Source: Bacteroidota bacterium (GTDB lineage: Bacteria; Bacteroidota; Bacteroidia; Chitinophagales; BACL12). From it: a DNA stretch of 64,000 nt. Positions 17,239 through 27,142 of the stretch are shown piece after piece (the stretch's first letter is position 1; each line of letters opens with the position of its first letter). The notes below the pieces were generated by a model. The model was not told the DNA's origin and ran no database searches. It saw only the letters and a list, made by a program, of their open reading frames with translations. The DNA is taken from NCBI GenBank assembly GCA_016715425.1, contig JADKAC010000001.1:124001-188000 (forward strand), written 5' to 3'. The position numbers and the translations under genes were made by a program.

Positions 17239-17556
17239 TCAGATATGTTGTTTAATCTTCGCTTCCAAAACACTTTTAGGAACAGCACCCACTTGTTTGT
17301 CCACTACTTCACCATTTTTAATAAATAAAATAGTAGGGATGTTGCGGATACCATATTGCTGACTCACATTTGCATTGTGGTCAACATTCAGTTTACCGAC
17401 ATTAATTTTTCCGTCATAATCTTTTGCAAGTTCTTCAACGATTGGACCTACTACACGGCATGGGCCACACCATTCTGCCCAAAAGTCAACAATTGATAAT
17501 TTGTCGCTGTCGAGCACTACTTCTTTGAAGTTTGCATCGGTAAATTCTAAAGCCAT
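17239..17556 (-). CDS. trxA: Thioredoxin
   Basis: A 105-residue protein of canonical thioredoxin length with the redox motif WCGPC (Cys30, Cys33), FWAEWC before it, and the cis-proline segment RNIPTILF later. It reduces protein disulfides in the cytoplasm; there is no signal peptide. It lies downstream of dnaE on the same strand, but a TACCTTTG box between them (17630-17637) suggests a separate promoter with a leader of about 65 bases. It is followed by a strong terminator. Confidence 0.97.
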   Translation of the reverse strand: MALEFTDANFKEVVLDSDKLSIVDFWAEWCGPCRVVGPIVEELAKDYDGKINVGKLNVDHNANVSQQYGIRNIPTILFIKNGEVVDKQVGAVPKSVLEAKIKQHI

Positions 17557-17629
17557 AATTGAAATATTTTTTAATTTTTAAAAATTGAATACTCCCATAA
17601 AACACCATGAGAACCATAAAGTTCCTAAA

Positions 17630-17637
17630 CAAAGGTA
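17630..17637 (-). promoter_or_regulatory. TAnnTTTG promoter box, trx
   Basis: The minus strand reads TACCTTTG, located between the dnaE stop (17645) and the trx ATG (17556). It allows trx to be transcribed independently of dnaE. Confidence 0.55.
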
Positions 17638-17644
17638 ATGAACC

Positions 17645-20600
17645 TCAGATAAGCGACACACTTAAATCTCCTAATTTCTCCATTGCCTTCACTGAATATT
17701 TATTGATTTGCACAGAACTATTGGTTGACCGGAAATGCAACTCACATTGTCCATCACTAACATTTAAAACCATACTGTCTTTTCCGGGATATTCTTTAAT
17801 TAACAGATCAACGTTATGAATAAAATCTTTATTTACTTTTTCAAGTGGTACAGATAACATTGCTTTCATTTTTTGTTTTTCCCGCACCTGACTCAATAGT
17901 AAAATATCATTCACTCGCAAATCAATTTTTTCCTGATCACGGAAACTTGGTTTTACAGTTGCCTTCACACAAATGATATATCCCGGCTCTTCCACAAAAT
18001 GCTTAAACCTTGCGTACTGCTCACGAAATAAAGCACACTCAATAGTTTCAGAAAAATCTTCAATATGGAAGATTATAAATTTCTCACCCTTTTTACTCAT
18101 GCGAGTTGTAGAGCTACTCACCAAGCCAATTATAGAAACATTCTGATCAATGAATTTTGGAATTTCTTTGATAGCACATGTACGCAACGCTTCTATTTCA
18201 ATACGCTGATCATCCAATGGATGTCCACTCAAATATATCCCGCATACTTCCAATTCTTTTTTCAATTTATCAATCAGATTCCATTCAGGAATTTCAGGAA
18301 TGTTTGGTTCAGCAACTTCAATAGAAGCCATTTCTCCAAATAAAGTAGGTTGATCACTTTGACCTCCATTTTGAAAACTGTTTCCATATTTAATTGCAGA
18401 CTCAATCATGTTATTAGATTCGCCGGAAACATTTTCCAAATACGCAGAACGATTAATTCCAAACATATCCATTGCACCTGCAAGCACTAATGATTCTAAT
18501 GTTTTTTTATTTACTGTACGCAGATTTACACGACGTACTAAATCAAACAAACTATCAAAATTTCCATTGGTTTTGCGTTCATCAATTAATGCATTTACCG
18601 CAGCACCACCCACACCTTTTATTGCTGCCAATCCAAAACGAATTTGCCCTCTTTTATTTACTGAAAAATGTAAATAACTTTCATTCACATCCGGACCTAA
18701 AACAGGAATATCCATTCGCCGACATTCATCCATAAAGAAACTCACTTTATCTATTGCCGACATATTATGTGTGAGTACTGCACTCATATATTCTGCCGGA
18801 TAATTGGCTTTTAAATATGCAGTTTGATACGCCACCATCGCATAACAAGTGGAATGTGATTTATTGAATGCATATTGCGCAAATGACTCCCAATCAGACC
18901 ATATTTTTTCGCACACTTTTATAGGATAATTTTTTAGTTTACAACCATCCATAAAGATGCTCTTCATCTCATCTAATTCTTTACGTTTCTTTTTTCCCAT
19001 CGCACTTCGCAATTTATCTGCCTGCACTTTTGTAAAGCCGGCTAACTTTTGCGAGAGTTGCATCACCTGTTCCTGATACACAGTTATGCCATAGGTAGGC
19101 TCTAAAAATTCCTGCATATCCGGGAGATCGTAAGTGATTTTTTCTTTGCCGTGTTTGCGCAAAATATAACTGGGAATATACTCCATCGGACCGGGACGAT
19201 ACAATGCATTCATTGCAATTAAATCATTGAATTTATCCGGCTTTAATTCTTTTAGATATTTCTGCATACCTGTGGATTCAAACTGAAAAGTGCCGTTTGT
19301 TTCAGCTCGTTGATATAATTCAAATGTTGCTGCGTCATCCAATGGCAAATTATCCAAATCAATTTCAACAGCATGATTTTCTTTAATCAGTTTTAATGCA
19401 GTTTTTAAAATGGATAGTGTTTTTAATCCTAAGAAATCCATTTTAATTACACCAGCACTTTCTATATATTCACCTTCGTATTGTGTTACATATAAATTCG
19501 AATCTTTTGCAGTTGCAATAGGAATTAAATCTGTAAGATCTTTTGGTGCAATAATAATTCCCGCAGCATGAATTCCGGTGTTTCGCACAGAGCCTTCTAA
19601 TTTCAATGCTTCTTTTAAAACGGTTGCTTGCAAATCATTCCCTTCATAAATTTTCCGCAATATTTTTACTTGCGCTAAATCATCAGATGATAAATTTTCT
19701 TTTGCTGCTAAACTATTTTCTCCGGTGAGTGGAGCTAATATTATTCTGTTGAGATTTGTGCCCGGACGATCAGGTACACACTTCGCTAAAATATTTGCTT
19801 CGGACAAGGGTAAATCAAGCACACGAGCCACATCTTTAATACTGCTTTTTGCAGCCATCGTACCGTAAGTAATTAATTGTGCCACTTGCATTTTCCCGTA
19901 CTTATCTACCACATAATCTATCACACGCTGACGACCTTCATCATCAAAATCTGTATCAATATCCGGTAAACTTTTACGATCGGGATTTAAAAATCTTTCG
20001 AATAATAAATCATATTTTATCGGATCAATATTCGTGATGCCGATACAATATGCAACGGCAGAACCGGCGGCAGATCCACGGCCCGGTCCAACGAATACAC
20101 CAATATCTTTTCCGTGATTTATAAAGTCGGCTACAATTAAAAAGTAACCGGCAAAGCCCATTGTTTTAATAGTAAACAATTCATATTGCAATCGCTCTTC
20201 TACTTCGGGTGTAATTTCTTTATAGCGTTTCTTTGCACCATCATAAGTGATATGCGTAAGATATGCATCCTGATTATCATAACCTTTTGGAATTTGAAAA
20301 TGCGGTAATAAAATTTCTTTATGCAGATCTAATATTTCAATTTTATCTACTATCTCATTTGTGTTGTCAAGAGATTCCGGTACATCTGCAAACAGCAATT
20401 CCATTTCTTTTTTTGTTTTGAAATAAAATTGATCGTTGGCAAAAGCAAAACGAGTTCCTCTGCCAACAGAATCATCATCACTAAAATCTTTTGCTTTTGG
20501 TGTTGCTTGTTTTTCACCTGTATTAATACACAATAAAATATCATGTGCATTGGCATCCTCTTGTTCCACATAATGTGCATCATTGGTGGCAATTGTTTTT

Positions 20601-21217
20601 ACTTTATATTTTTTTGCCCATTCCAATAACACGGCATTTACTTTTACTTGATCAGCGATATTATGTCGTTGTAATTCGATATAATAATCTTCACCAAAAA
20701 TATTCAGCCACCATTTAAAAATTTCTTCTGCTTCACTTTCTTTTTTGCGCAAAATACCTCTCGGCACTTCTGCTGCCAGACAACAAGTGGTGGCAATTAA
20801 TCCTTCATGATATTTTTCGATTAATTCTTTATCAATGCGAGGATATTTTCCATAGTTGCCTTCAATAAAACCAAGCGAACATAATTTCATTAAGTTGCGA
20901 TAACCGGTTTCATTTTTTGCTAATAATACCTGATGATAACGCACATCTTTTTCTTCACGGGTAAAGCTGCGGCGATGTCGATTTTCCACCACATAAAATT
21001 CGCAACCTACTATCGGTTTTACTTTTAAAGAGCCATCATCATTTTTGCGCTTTTGTGCTTCGGCAACAAATTGAAATACGCCAAACATATTTCCATGATC
21101 GGTAATAGCGATTGCCGGCATATTATCCGCTATTGCTTTATCAAACAACTTTGGAATAGCAGATGCACCATCTAAAAGTGAGTATTGGGTATGTACGTGT
21201 AAATGCGAGTAATTCAT
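17645..21217 (-). CDS. dnaE: DNA polymerase III alpha subunit
   Basis: A 1190-residue replicative polymerase of DnaE type. The N-terminal PHP domain starts HLHVHTQYSLLDGAS (residues 5-19). The polymerase core contains GPGRGSAAGS and the catalytic aspartates in PDIDTDFDD, and the fingers carry YQEQVMQLSQ. A helix-hairpin-helix region follows, and near residue 1000 an OB-fold (VSIIGLVSS) that contacts single-stranded DNA. Length and order are those of standard bacterial DnaE. A TAAATTCG sequence 28 bases before the ATG could be its promoter. The 374-base gap upstream holds only mosaic repeats. Confidence 0.98.
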   Translation of the reverse strand: MNYSHLHVHTQYSLLDGASAIPKLFDKAIADNMPAIAITDHGNMFGVFQFVAEAQKRKNDDGSLKVKPIVGCEFYVVENRHRRSFTREEKDVRYHQVLLAKNETGYRNLMKLCSLGFIEGNYGKYPRIDKELIEKYHEGLIATTCCLAAEVPRGILRKKESEAEEIFKWWLNIFGEDYYIELQRHNIADQVKVNAVLLEWAKKYKVKTIATNDAHYVEQEDANAHDILLCINTGEKQATPKAKDFSDDDSVGRGTRFAFANDQFYFKTKKEMELLFADVPESLDNTNEIVDKIEILDLHKEILLPHFQIPKGYDNQDAYLTHITYDGAKKRYKEITPEVEERLQYELFTIKTMGFAGYFLIVADFINHGKDIGVFVGPGRGSAAGSAVAYCIGITNIDPIKYDLLFERFLNPDRKSLPDIDTDFDDEGRQRVIDYVVDKYGKMQVAQLITYGTMAAKSSIKDVARVLDLPLSEANILAKCVPDRPGTNLNRIILAPLTGENSLAAKENLSSDDLAQVKILRKIYEGNDLQATVLKEALKLEGSVRNTGIHAAGIIIAPKDLTDLIPIATAKDSNLYVTQYEGEYIESAGVIKMDFLGLKTLSILKTALKLIKENHAVEIDLDNLPLDDAATFELYQRAETNGTFQFESTGMQKYLKELKPDKFNDLIAMNALYRPGPMEYIPSYILRKHGKEKITYDLPDMQEFLEPTYGITVYQEQVMQLSQKLAGFTKVQADKLRSAMGKKKRKELDEMKSIFMDGCKLKNYPIKVCEKIWSDWESFAQYAFNKSHSTCYAMVAYQTAYLKANYPAEYMSAVLTHNMSAIDKVSFFMDECRRMDIPVLGPDVNESYLHFSVNKRGQIRFGLAAIKGVGGAAVNALIDERKTNGNFDSLFDLVRRVNLRTVNKKTLESLVLAGAMDMFGINRSAYLENVSGESNNMIESAIKYGNSFQNGGQSDQPTLFGEMASIEVAEPNIPEIPEWNLIDKLKKELEVCGIYLSGHPLDDQRIEIEALRTCAIKEIPKFIDQNVSIIGLVSSSTTRMSKKGEKFIIFHIEDFSETIECALFREQYARFKHFVEEPGYIICVKATVKPSFRDQEKIDLRVNDILLLSQVREKQKMKAMLSVPLEKVNKDFIHNVDLLIKEYPGKDSMVLNVSDGQCELHFRSTNSSVQINKYSVKAMEKLGDLSVSLI

Positions 21218-21309
21218 GCAGTAATGGTTTCTTTTTTCACAGCTACGAATTTAAGAAATTGATGCAGGTATTTTTCAGGTAGGCTTAATTTTTTTTATGC
21301 ACAGAATGT

Positions 21310-21590
21310 AGAGAAATTATTTGCGGAAATTGAGGGAATTGTAGAACTGTTGAATTGTAGAATTGTGGAAATGAAAAGTGTAATTGTCGAATCGGAAATT
21401 ATAGCACTGTAAAAAAGTAAATGAAAAAATGAAAAAGTGAATAATTAATAATTACAAGATGGTGAATAACAAAGGAGTGATCAGTAATCAGTAATGAATA
21501 ATCAGAAATGATTAATCAGTGATTAATTTTATTTTCAATGGTCAAAGTCAATAGTCTAAGTTGTCAATACCCGATACTCGATACCCAATT
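21310..21590. repeat. Intergenic mosaic repeat, copy C (variant words)
   Basis: The dnaE upstream gap holds low-complexity word repeats related to copies A and B: GAATTGTAGAACTGTTG with GAATTGTAGAATTGTGG (21338-21370), AAATGAAAAAATG with AAAAAGTG (21419-21440), GATCAGTAATCAGTAATG (21479-21496), GTCAAAGTCAATAGTC (21541-21556) and CCCGATACTCGATACCC (21569-21585). The order differs somewhat from copies A and B. No gene was found in it. Confidence 0.7.
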
Positions 21591-21591
21591 C

Positions 21592-23394
21592 TCACCTCAC
21601 CAACGTAAAACTCCCTGATTTTCGTCCGCTTTCTCCTTCTGGAATTGCGTAATCAATTACGTAAACATAGGAACCCATTTCACTTTCATTGTTTTTGAAT
21701 TTACCATCCCAACCCTGATTGTAATCCGAAGTTTCAAACATCATTTCGCCCCAGCGATTATAAATGCGCATGTTGAAATTATTTAATGATTGGCAATCCA
21801 ATTGTTTAAACTCATCATTTATTCCATCGTTGTTTGGAGTAAATGCATTGGGAACAATTATTTCACATAAGCAAGGGTCTGTAATTGCTATTATACTATC
21901 ACGAGTTGTACATCCATTTGAATTTACATCTACCCAATATGTACCAATTTCTGTAATCGTAAATGTATTAGAAGTGGAACCATCACTCCATAAATAAATA
22001 AATGAATTTGGACCTGCATATAAGTCAACAGTTTGTTCGGGACATAAGCCAAAATCATTTCCAATATTCACTGATGGATAAGTACTATAATTTACAGCAA
22101 GAGAATCTTTATCCACGCAACCACCAAGTGTAACAGTTACATAATACAATCCATCAATTGTAATTAAATATGTGGGGCCTGTACTTCCATCTTGCCATAA
22201 ATAATTTGCTCCCGGAGTTGTTGCATCTAAAAAAATTGTTTCGCCAATTCCACATACCGTTGTGTCGGGTCCGAAATTAATTACAGGGCCTGGAAAATAT
22301 TCAGCAGCAACAGTATCACGATCAACACAATTCCCGACAGCCACTTCACACCACCATTCACCCGCTTCAAAAACAGTCAACGTAGGTAAAATAGAACCTG
22401 TGCTCCACAAATAACTATCGGCTCCGGCTGTAAATGCATTGAAGGTAAAACTCTGTCCTTCGCATAATGACTTATCGGGGCCGAGATCTAAAAAGTCAGG
22501 TGAAGCAACAGTTACTATTACAGTATCAGAAATAGTAAATCCACATTCATCAGAAATAGTTACGGTATAAGTTGTTGTTTCTGTTGGAGAAAAATAGGGA
22601 TTATTAATTGTGTTATCGCTGATACCCACATCGGGTGACCATAAGTAAGAAGTGAATCCTGCGGGTACTGTAAGTTGTACAGAATCACCGGGGCAAACGC
22701 TGGCATCCGATAATTCATCTAAGCCTGTGAGATAATTAAAACATACTGTTTGATAATTATAAGAACCACCTGTTGCAGCAGTGAACCCCATATACACCAA
22801 TGGATCACCATCAAAAATATCCGCCACAATATCACCTGTGTAAAACACTCGTAAATCGCAATCAACAAATACTGAAATGGTTTGCAAATCTGCCAACCAA
22901 ACGATATTTACTTTATGAAAATCGCCATCTTCTGCATTATTTTCTCCTGAAATAATTTGTGTAGCAGGAGTGAGTGCAGTTTCAGCAAGATGATCAAGTA
23001 CACCATCTCGCATAATACTCACATGGTCATACACAGGATCATTATTTTCTGCATTTTGCCATGTATCAAATTCAACATCCACGGAAGGTTCTATGCCATC
23101 ATATCCAAGTCCACCACCAGTAGAACCAAGGCCGGTACTTACAGGTTGTAACACAAACGCAATTCCATCAGCACCACCTGCATCCAAATCGCCGAGATTA
23201 ATAAAGAAGTCAACATTAAAATCATTTTCAAGACTGATAAGAGTATCATACCAAACAGAACCTGCCTGATTTGTTACTTCTTCAGTTAATTGAATACAGC
23301 CATCTCCTAAATCAACAGCATCACCATTTAAAATAAATTGACTATAGCCGGTAAATGTAAAACCGAGAGCAACGAAGAGTATTAGTTTTTTCAT
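21592..23394 (-). CDS. Secreted L-type-lectin/PKD protein with gliding-associated CHU_C terminus
   Basis: 600 residues. A signal peptide (to TGYSQ) is followed by a legume-lectin-like domain (about residues 20-225) with the hallmark GGADGIAFVLQ. Then come four Ig/PKD-like modules of about 80 residues, each with a LWSTGS- or LWQDGSTGPTY-type core and paired cysteines. The C-terminal gliding-motility-associated (CHU_C, T9SS type B) domain begins IVPNAFTPNNDGINDEF and has YNRWGEMMF. It is predicted to be a surface-exposed carbohydrate-binding adhesin exported by T9SS. Type B cargo usually needs a PorP/SprF partner, and one is encoded at 40417-41379. A TAACTTCG box lies 17 bases before the ATG. 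Confidence 0.88.
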   Translation of the reverse strand: MKKLILFVALGFTFTGYSQFILNGDAVDLGDGCIQLTEEVTNQAGSVWYDTLISLENDFNVDFFINLGDLDAGGADGIAFVLQPVSTGLGSTGGGLGYDGIEPSVDVEFDTWQNAENNDPVYDHVSIMRDGVLDHLAETALTPATQIISGENNAEDGDFHKVNIVWLADLQTISVFVDCDLRVFYTGDIVADIFDGDPLVYMGFTAATGGSYNYQTVCFNYLTGLDELSDASVCPGDSVQLTVPAGFTSYLWSPDVGISDNTINNPYFSPTETTTYTVTISDECGFTISDTVIVTVASPDFLDLGPDKSLCEGQSFTFNAFTAGADSYLWSTGSILPTLTVFEAGEWWCEVAVGNCVDRDTVAAEYFPGPVINFGPDTTVCGIGETIFLDATTPGANYLWQDGSTGPTYLITIDGLYYVTVTLGGCVDKDSLAVNYSTYPSVNIGNDFGLCPEQTVDLYAGPNSFIYLWSDGSTSNTFTITEIGTYWVDVNSNGCTTRDSIIAITDPCLCEIIVPNAFTPNNDGINDEFKQLDCQSLNNFNMRIYNRWGEMMFETSDYNQGWDGKFKNNESEMGSYVYVIDYAIPEGESGRKSGSFTLVR

Positions 23395-23575
23395 ATTATA
23401 AAAGTAAACAGCGAAGTTAAGTATTGTAACACTAAGCAGTTAAATATCATCAGATTCTGAAGTATAAGCGATATAATCTCTGCACAGCAGAGTTTCCAAA
23501 TGCATTTTTATTTACACCTATAAACTGTTTACTTCAATGATTCTGATTTGTATATTGCAATCAAATTGAATTATT

Positions 23576-23911
23576 ATGGAGCAAATAAATTATAGTGATT
23601 TTGAAAAAATAGAAATTCGAACAGGTACAATTCTACATGCAGAAATTTTTGAAAAAGCAAAAAGGCCTGCGTATAAACTCACCATAGATTTTGGTGAGTT
23701 AGGAATAAAAAAATCGAGTGCACAAATAGCAGATTATTATTCCATTGATACATTACCCGGAAAACAAATTATTGCTATCGTAAATTTTCCGGTTAAACAA
23801 ATTGCCAATTTTTTTTCTGAATGTTTGGTGTTGGGTGCAATTGAATCTGATGGGAAAGTGGTGTTGTTGCAAACCAGTATGCAAGTGAAAAACGGATTGC
23901 GGATTGCATAA
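23576..23911 (+). CDS. csaA: tRNA-binding protein CsaA-like
   Basis: A 111-residue single-domain protein with the tRNA-binding OB-fold seen in CsaA and in the methionyl-tRNA synthetase C-terminus. It opens YSDFEKIEIRTGTI and has KSSAQIADYY and the closing segment VLLQTSMQVKNGLRIA. CsaA binds tRNA and has been linked to chaperone activity in protein export. Length and motifs match the family throughout. It converges on the SUI1-type gene with an 8-base gap. Confidence 0.93.
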   Translation: MEQINYSDFEKIEIRTGTILHAEIFEKAKRPAYKLTIDFGELGIKKSSAQIADYYSIDTLPGKQIIAIVNFPVKQIANFFSECLVLGAIESDGKVVLLQTSMQVKNGLRIA

Positions 23912-23919
23912 CAAGAATT

Positions 23920-24264
23920 TTACCCGCCAGCGAATTTAAATTTGTAGTTGAGCTTGGAAAGTATTTCACCAATTTTTTTACGATGATCACCTTGAATTAA
24001 AATCAATCCATCTTTCACACTTCCGCCTGTTCCGCATTTTGTTTTTAATTCTTTTCCCAATGCAAGCATTTCCTCGTCGCTCCCAATAAATTCATCTATG
24101 ATAGTTACTTCTTTTCCACCACGATGTTTTTTCTCAAAGCGAATTTTCAGCATTTGTTGCTGAGGAGAAATAAATTCTTGTTCATCTTCATCACCAGCAG
24201 GAAATTTAAAATTCGGATCGGTAGAAAACACAAAGCCATTGGTATCATTTTTCTTTTTTGCCAT
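23920..24264 (-). CDS. SUI1/YciH-type translation factor
   Basis: A 114-residue protein with a basic N-terminus and a SUI1/eIF1 domain in its second half, with KTKCGTGGSVKDGLILIQGDHRKKI, the conserved core of bacterial YciH/DENR-like proteins. It probably binds the 30S subunit and influences start-codon selection. Same strand as the downstream-oriented genes but separated from the lipid kinase by only 17 bases, so co-transcription is likely. Confidence 0.92.
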   Translation of the reverse strand: MAKKKNDTNGFVFSTDPNFKFPAGDEDEQEFISPQQQMLKIRFEKKHRGGKEVTIIDEFIGSDEEMLALGKELKTKCGTGGSVKDGLILIQGDHRKKIGEILSKLNYKFKFAGG

Positions 24265-24281
24265 TCTTGGAAATTAAAAAT

Positions 24282-25157
24282 TTATTCAATTACCATTTGC
24301 AATGCGGCAGGCAAAACTGTGAATTCAAATTCTTTTGCCTTGTTTACAGTTTCACCATCAATCTGCAAATAAGTATAACCATCAGTTTCTACTTTCATAG
24401 TGCGACATTGAAATCGCTGCATACATTTTTCTTTACCGGTCATTTGAAACATAACCTGAAAAACTAATATTACAGCTCTCCATTTTTTTAAATCACGAAT
24501 AATTACAACATCCAAAATTCCATCATCTGTTTTTGCTTCAGGTGCAATGCGAATATTATAACCATATTGACTTGTATTGCAACAATTGATGATATAGGCT
24601 TTACCGGAAATTATATTACCATCGTAGGTTATTTTATATTCAAATGGTTTGAAAACAAACAGACTTTTTATAGCTGCCCATGCATAGGTTAAAAACCCTC
24701 TTGTTTTTTCTCTGTCGAAAACTTTTGCAACGAATGCATCAAAACCAATTCCCACCAAACTGAAAAAATATAATTCATTTACCCTACCTGCATCAATGTG
24801 ATTGCGATGATTGTTATTTATTAATTGAATAACTTTTGAAATAGATTTAGGATATCCTAAATGATGAGCAAGTCCATTACCTGATCCATAAGGTAAAACC
24901 ACCAATGCAACATCAGAACCTAATAGGCCTACACCGGCTTCATTTACCGAACCATCACCTCCGGCAATAGCAACGATATCATATTTTTCTGCCACTGCTT
25001 TTTGTGCAAGTTCAGTTGCATGCCCACGATATTCGGTATAAATAATTTCATGATCGAATTGGGAATGATCAAGAAATTTCTCCACAAGATTTGGTATGCG
25101 CTTTTTATGCTTTATCCCGGCAACAGGATTTATTATAAACATTATTTTTCTTTTCAC
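24282..25157 (-). CDS. Diacylglycerol/lipid kinase family protein
   Basis: A 291-residue member of the DAGK catalytic family (YegS/DgkB type). It has the nucleotide-binding segment VAIAGGDGSVNEAG and PYGSGNGLAHHLG, followed by a beta-sandwich C-terminal half. It would phosphorylate diacylglycerol or a related lipid at the membrane. The start ATG overlaps the end of the sulfatase gene by one base, suggesting coupled translation of two lipid/envelope enzymes. Confidence 0.92.
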   Translation of the reverse strand: MKRKIMFIINPVAGIKHKKRIPNLVEKFLDHSQFDHEIIYTEYRGHATELAQKAVAEKYDIVAIAGGDGSVNEAGVGLLGSDVALVVLPYGSGNGLAHHLGYPKSISKVIQLINNNHRNHIDAGRVNELYFFSLVGIGFDAFVAKVFDREKTRGFLTYAWAAIKSLFVFKPFEYKITYDGNIISGKAYIINCCNTSQYGYNIRIAPEAKTDDGILDVVIIRDLKKWRAVILVFQVMFQMTGKEKCMQRFQCRTMKVETDGYTYLQIDGETVNKAKEFEFTVLPAALQMVIE

Positions 25158-27073
25158 TACTCTGCAAGTTTGTTGTATATCATTGCATCATTATGCAATT
25201 GAATAATTGCTTTCAATCTATCCTCCATATTAAGCGTTTCATCCGGATATTCGGCACTCATATTTTTAATAAGCATACTGTCATTTTTATAATCGTATAA
25301 TCCCAATACAGTATTTCCATTGTATTGCAACATGAAATTACTATCGAGCAACATATATTCACCTGCATGAAAATTAAATGCAAAATGTGGAGCTAAACTA
25401 TCAAACACTGAATTTCCAAATGCAGTATATTTTCCGGTGTAGCCGATATAATCTAACACGGTAGGCATAATATCCGATTGCTGCACTACCATATCACTAG
25501 TTCCTTTAAATTGACCATTGGGTTTATATAATAATAGCCAGGTAGCATGTGCACCTATTTGATTTTGATAAAAGAAACTTCCCGGATTTGGAGGGCCGGG
25601 ATGATCGGCAGTTAAAATAAATAAGGTGTTGTTATACCAAGGTTGTTTTTTTGCTTCTTCAAAAAATTGTTGCAGTGCATAATCTGTATAAGCTACTGTG
25701 GCCATCATTGGGATTTCTCCTTTGGGAAAACGTCCTGCATATTGATGTGGAATAGTAAATGGATGATGCGAAGAGATAGTAAATATTTCGGAATAAAACG
25801 GTGTGGGCAGTGTACTCATTTTATTTGCAGTCCATTTCAAAAATGGTTCATCAAATATTCCCCAGTTGCCATCAAAGTCTTTATCATTGCCATATTCGTT
25901 TCTCCCAAAATATCCATCGAAACCTGCACGTTCTAAGAATTTGTCGAAACCCATAGTACCGTTATTTGCTCCATGAAAAAAATAAGAACCATATCCCATT
26001 TTTTTTACAAGACTACCAACACCTACAAAATTATTTTGTTGATACACCGAAGAAATAAAAGGGTCTTCCATCATCACCGGGATAGAACTATTCACAGCAA
26101 TAATTCCCTGATTGGATGATTTACCATTGGAATACGCATTTGTAAAACACAAACCCTCATTCATCAGTGAATCAAGAAAAGGTGTGAAATGTAGTTGAGG
26201 ATAAAAATATCCGAGATACTCTTTTGAAAAACTTTCTAAAACAATTACACAAACATTATCTATTTGTTTTGGAATTGTATCCGGCCATTTATAAAACTGT
26301 TTTTTTTCGTGATGAATATTATAATAATTACTGAGGTGTTCGGGTTTGAAATAATCTTTTACTTCCACATGGCGATGACCAATTGCATAGATAACCGAGA
26401 AAGGTGTATTGATAATTAATTCAGAAAATCTGTTATCACCTAATTCTATTCCTGCATCATTCGGCGATATTATTTCTTGTTGTAATCCGCCTCTTGCACC
26501 TACCACTGAAAAAATTACTACTAAAGTCATTAAAATTATCTGTGCGGGATAATGAATTTGTAAGGGGCTTCTGCTTTTATTTCTTGCGATAAATTCTGTT
26601 TTGCGATACAACCATTCCACCAAAAGAATTATTATAAATGTCAAAACAAAAACTAACCAATAATCCTTCATTACCATTGGCAAAACACTGGTATCATTTG
26701 CCAAACCAAGTTCATGTGTAGAGGTGCGTTTTAATCCATAACGGAAATATATAAAATCACCGGCTTCTAAAAATAATGCAAGTCCGTTGCAGAGATAAAA
26801 TAGTATTTTGACAATGCGTTGGTATAAAGGTGTTTCCCTGGCGGCAATCGGGATAACATGCATGATAATTAAGATAGAATTGATGTAAATGATAGAAGCG
26901 ATATCATACCGCAATCCGTTTACCATGATCCATAAAAACTCTCCTACATTTAATTCTGGAAATAAATCACGATTGAAGGCAAAAAATAGAATGCGGCATA
27001 TAATATAGACGATCAGCATTATGCCAAGTCGCTTAAATAAAATTTTCAGATGAAAAAATTGATCGTTCCACAT
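25157..27073 (-). CDS. LTA-synthase-like membrane sulfatase/phosphotransferase
   Basis: A 638-residue protein with about five N-terminal membrane segments (residues 10-180) and an extracytoplasmic alkaline-phosphatase-fold domain of sulfatase/LTA-synthase type. The metal-site segments include IVLESFSKEY, NAYSNGKSSNQG (nucleophile region), FTISSHHPF and LTADHPGPP. In Bacteroidota such proteins are thought to transfer phospho-groups to envelope glycans or lipids. Coupled with the downstream lipid kinase (one-base overlap), it may produce and recycle diacylglycerol, as LtaS and DgkB do in Firmicutes (inference). A TAACTTCG box sits 7 bases before the ATG. Confidence 0.9.
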   Translation of the reverse strand: MWNDQFFHLKILFKRLGIMLIVYIICRILFFAFNRDLFPELNVGEFLWIMVNGLRYDIASIIYINSILIIMHVIPIAARETPLYQRIVKILFYLCNGLALFLEAGDFIYFRYGLKRTSTHELGLANDTSVLPMVMKDYWLVFVLTFIIILLVEWLYRKTEFIARNKSRSPLQIHYPAQIILMTLVVIFSVVGARGGLQQEIISPNDAGIELGDNRFSELIINTPFSVIYAIGHRHVEVKDYFKPEHLSNYYNIHHEKKQFYKWPDTIPKQIDNVCVIVLESFSKEYLGYFYPQLHFTPFLDSLMNEGLCFTNAYSNGKSSNQGIIAVNSSIPVMMEDPFISSVYQQNNFVGVGSLVKKMGYGSYFFHGANNGTMGFDKFLERAGFDGYFGRNEYGNDKDFDGNWGIFDEPFLKWTANKMSTLPTPFYSEIFTISSHHPFTIPHQYAGRFPKGEIPMMATVAYTDYALQQFFEEAKKQPWYNNTLFILTADHPGPPNPGSFFYQNQIGAHATWLLLYKPNGQFKGTSDMVVQQSDIMPTVLDYIGYTGKYTAFGNSVFDSLAPHFAFNFHAGEYMLLDSNFMLQYNGNTVLGLYDYKNDSMLIKNMSAEYPDETLNMEDRLKAIIQLHNDAMIYNKLAE

Positions 27074-27080
27074 TTCTCTG

Positions 27081-27088
27081 CGAAGTTA
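27081..27088 (-). promoter_or_regulatory. TAnnTTCG promoter-like box, sulfatase gene
   Basis: The minus strand reads TAACTTCG, one base from the TAnnTTTG consensus, 7 bases before the ATG at 27073. Confidence 0.45.
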
Positions 27089-27142
27089 CGAAATGCAGTG
27101 TGTGAAAAATTAGCTCTAAATAAAAGAGTGTGTTAAATAAAA

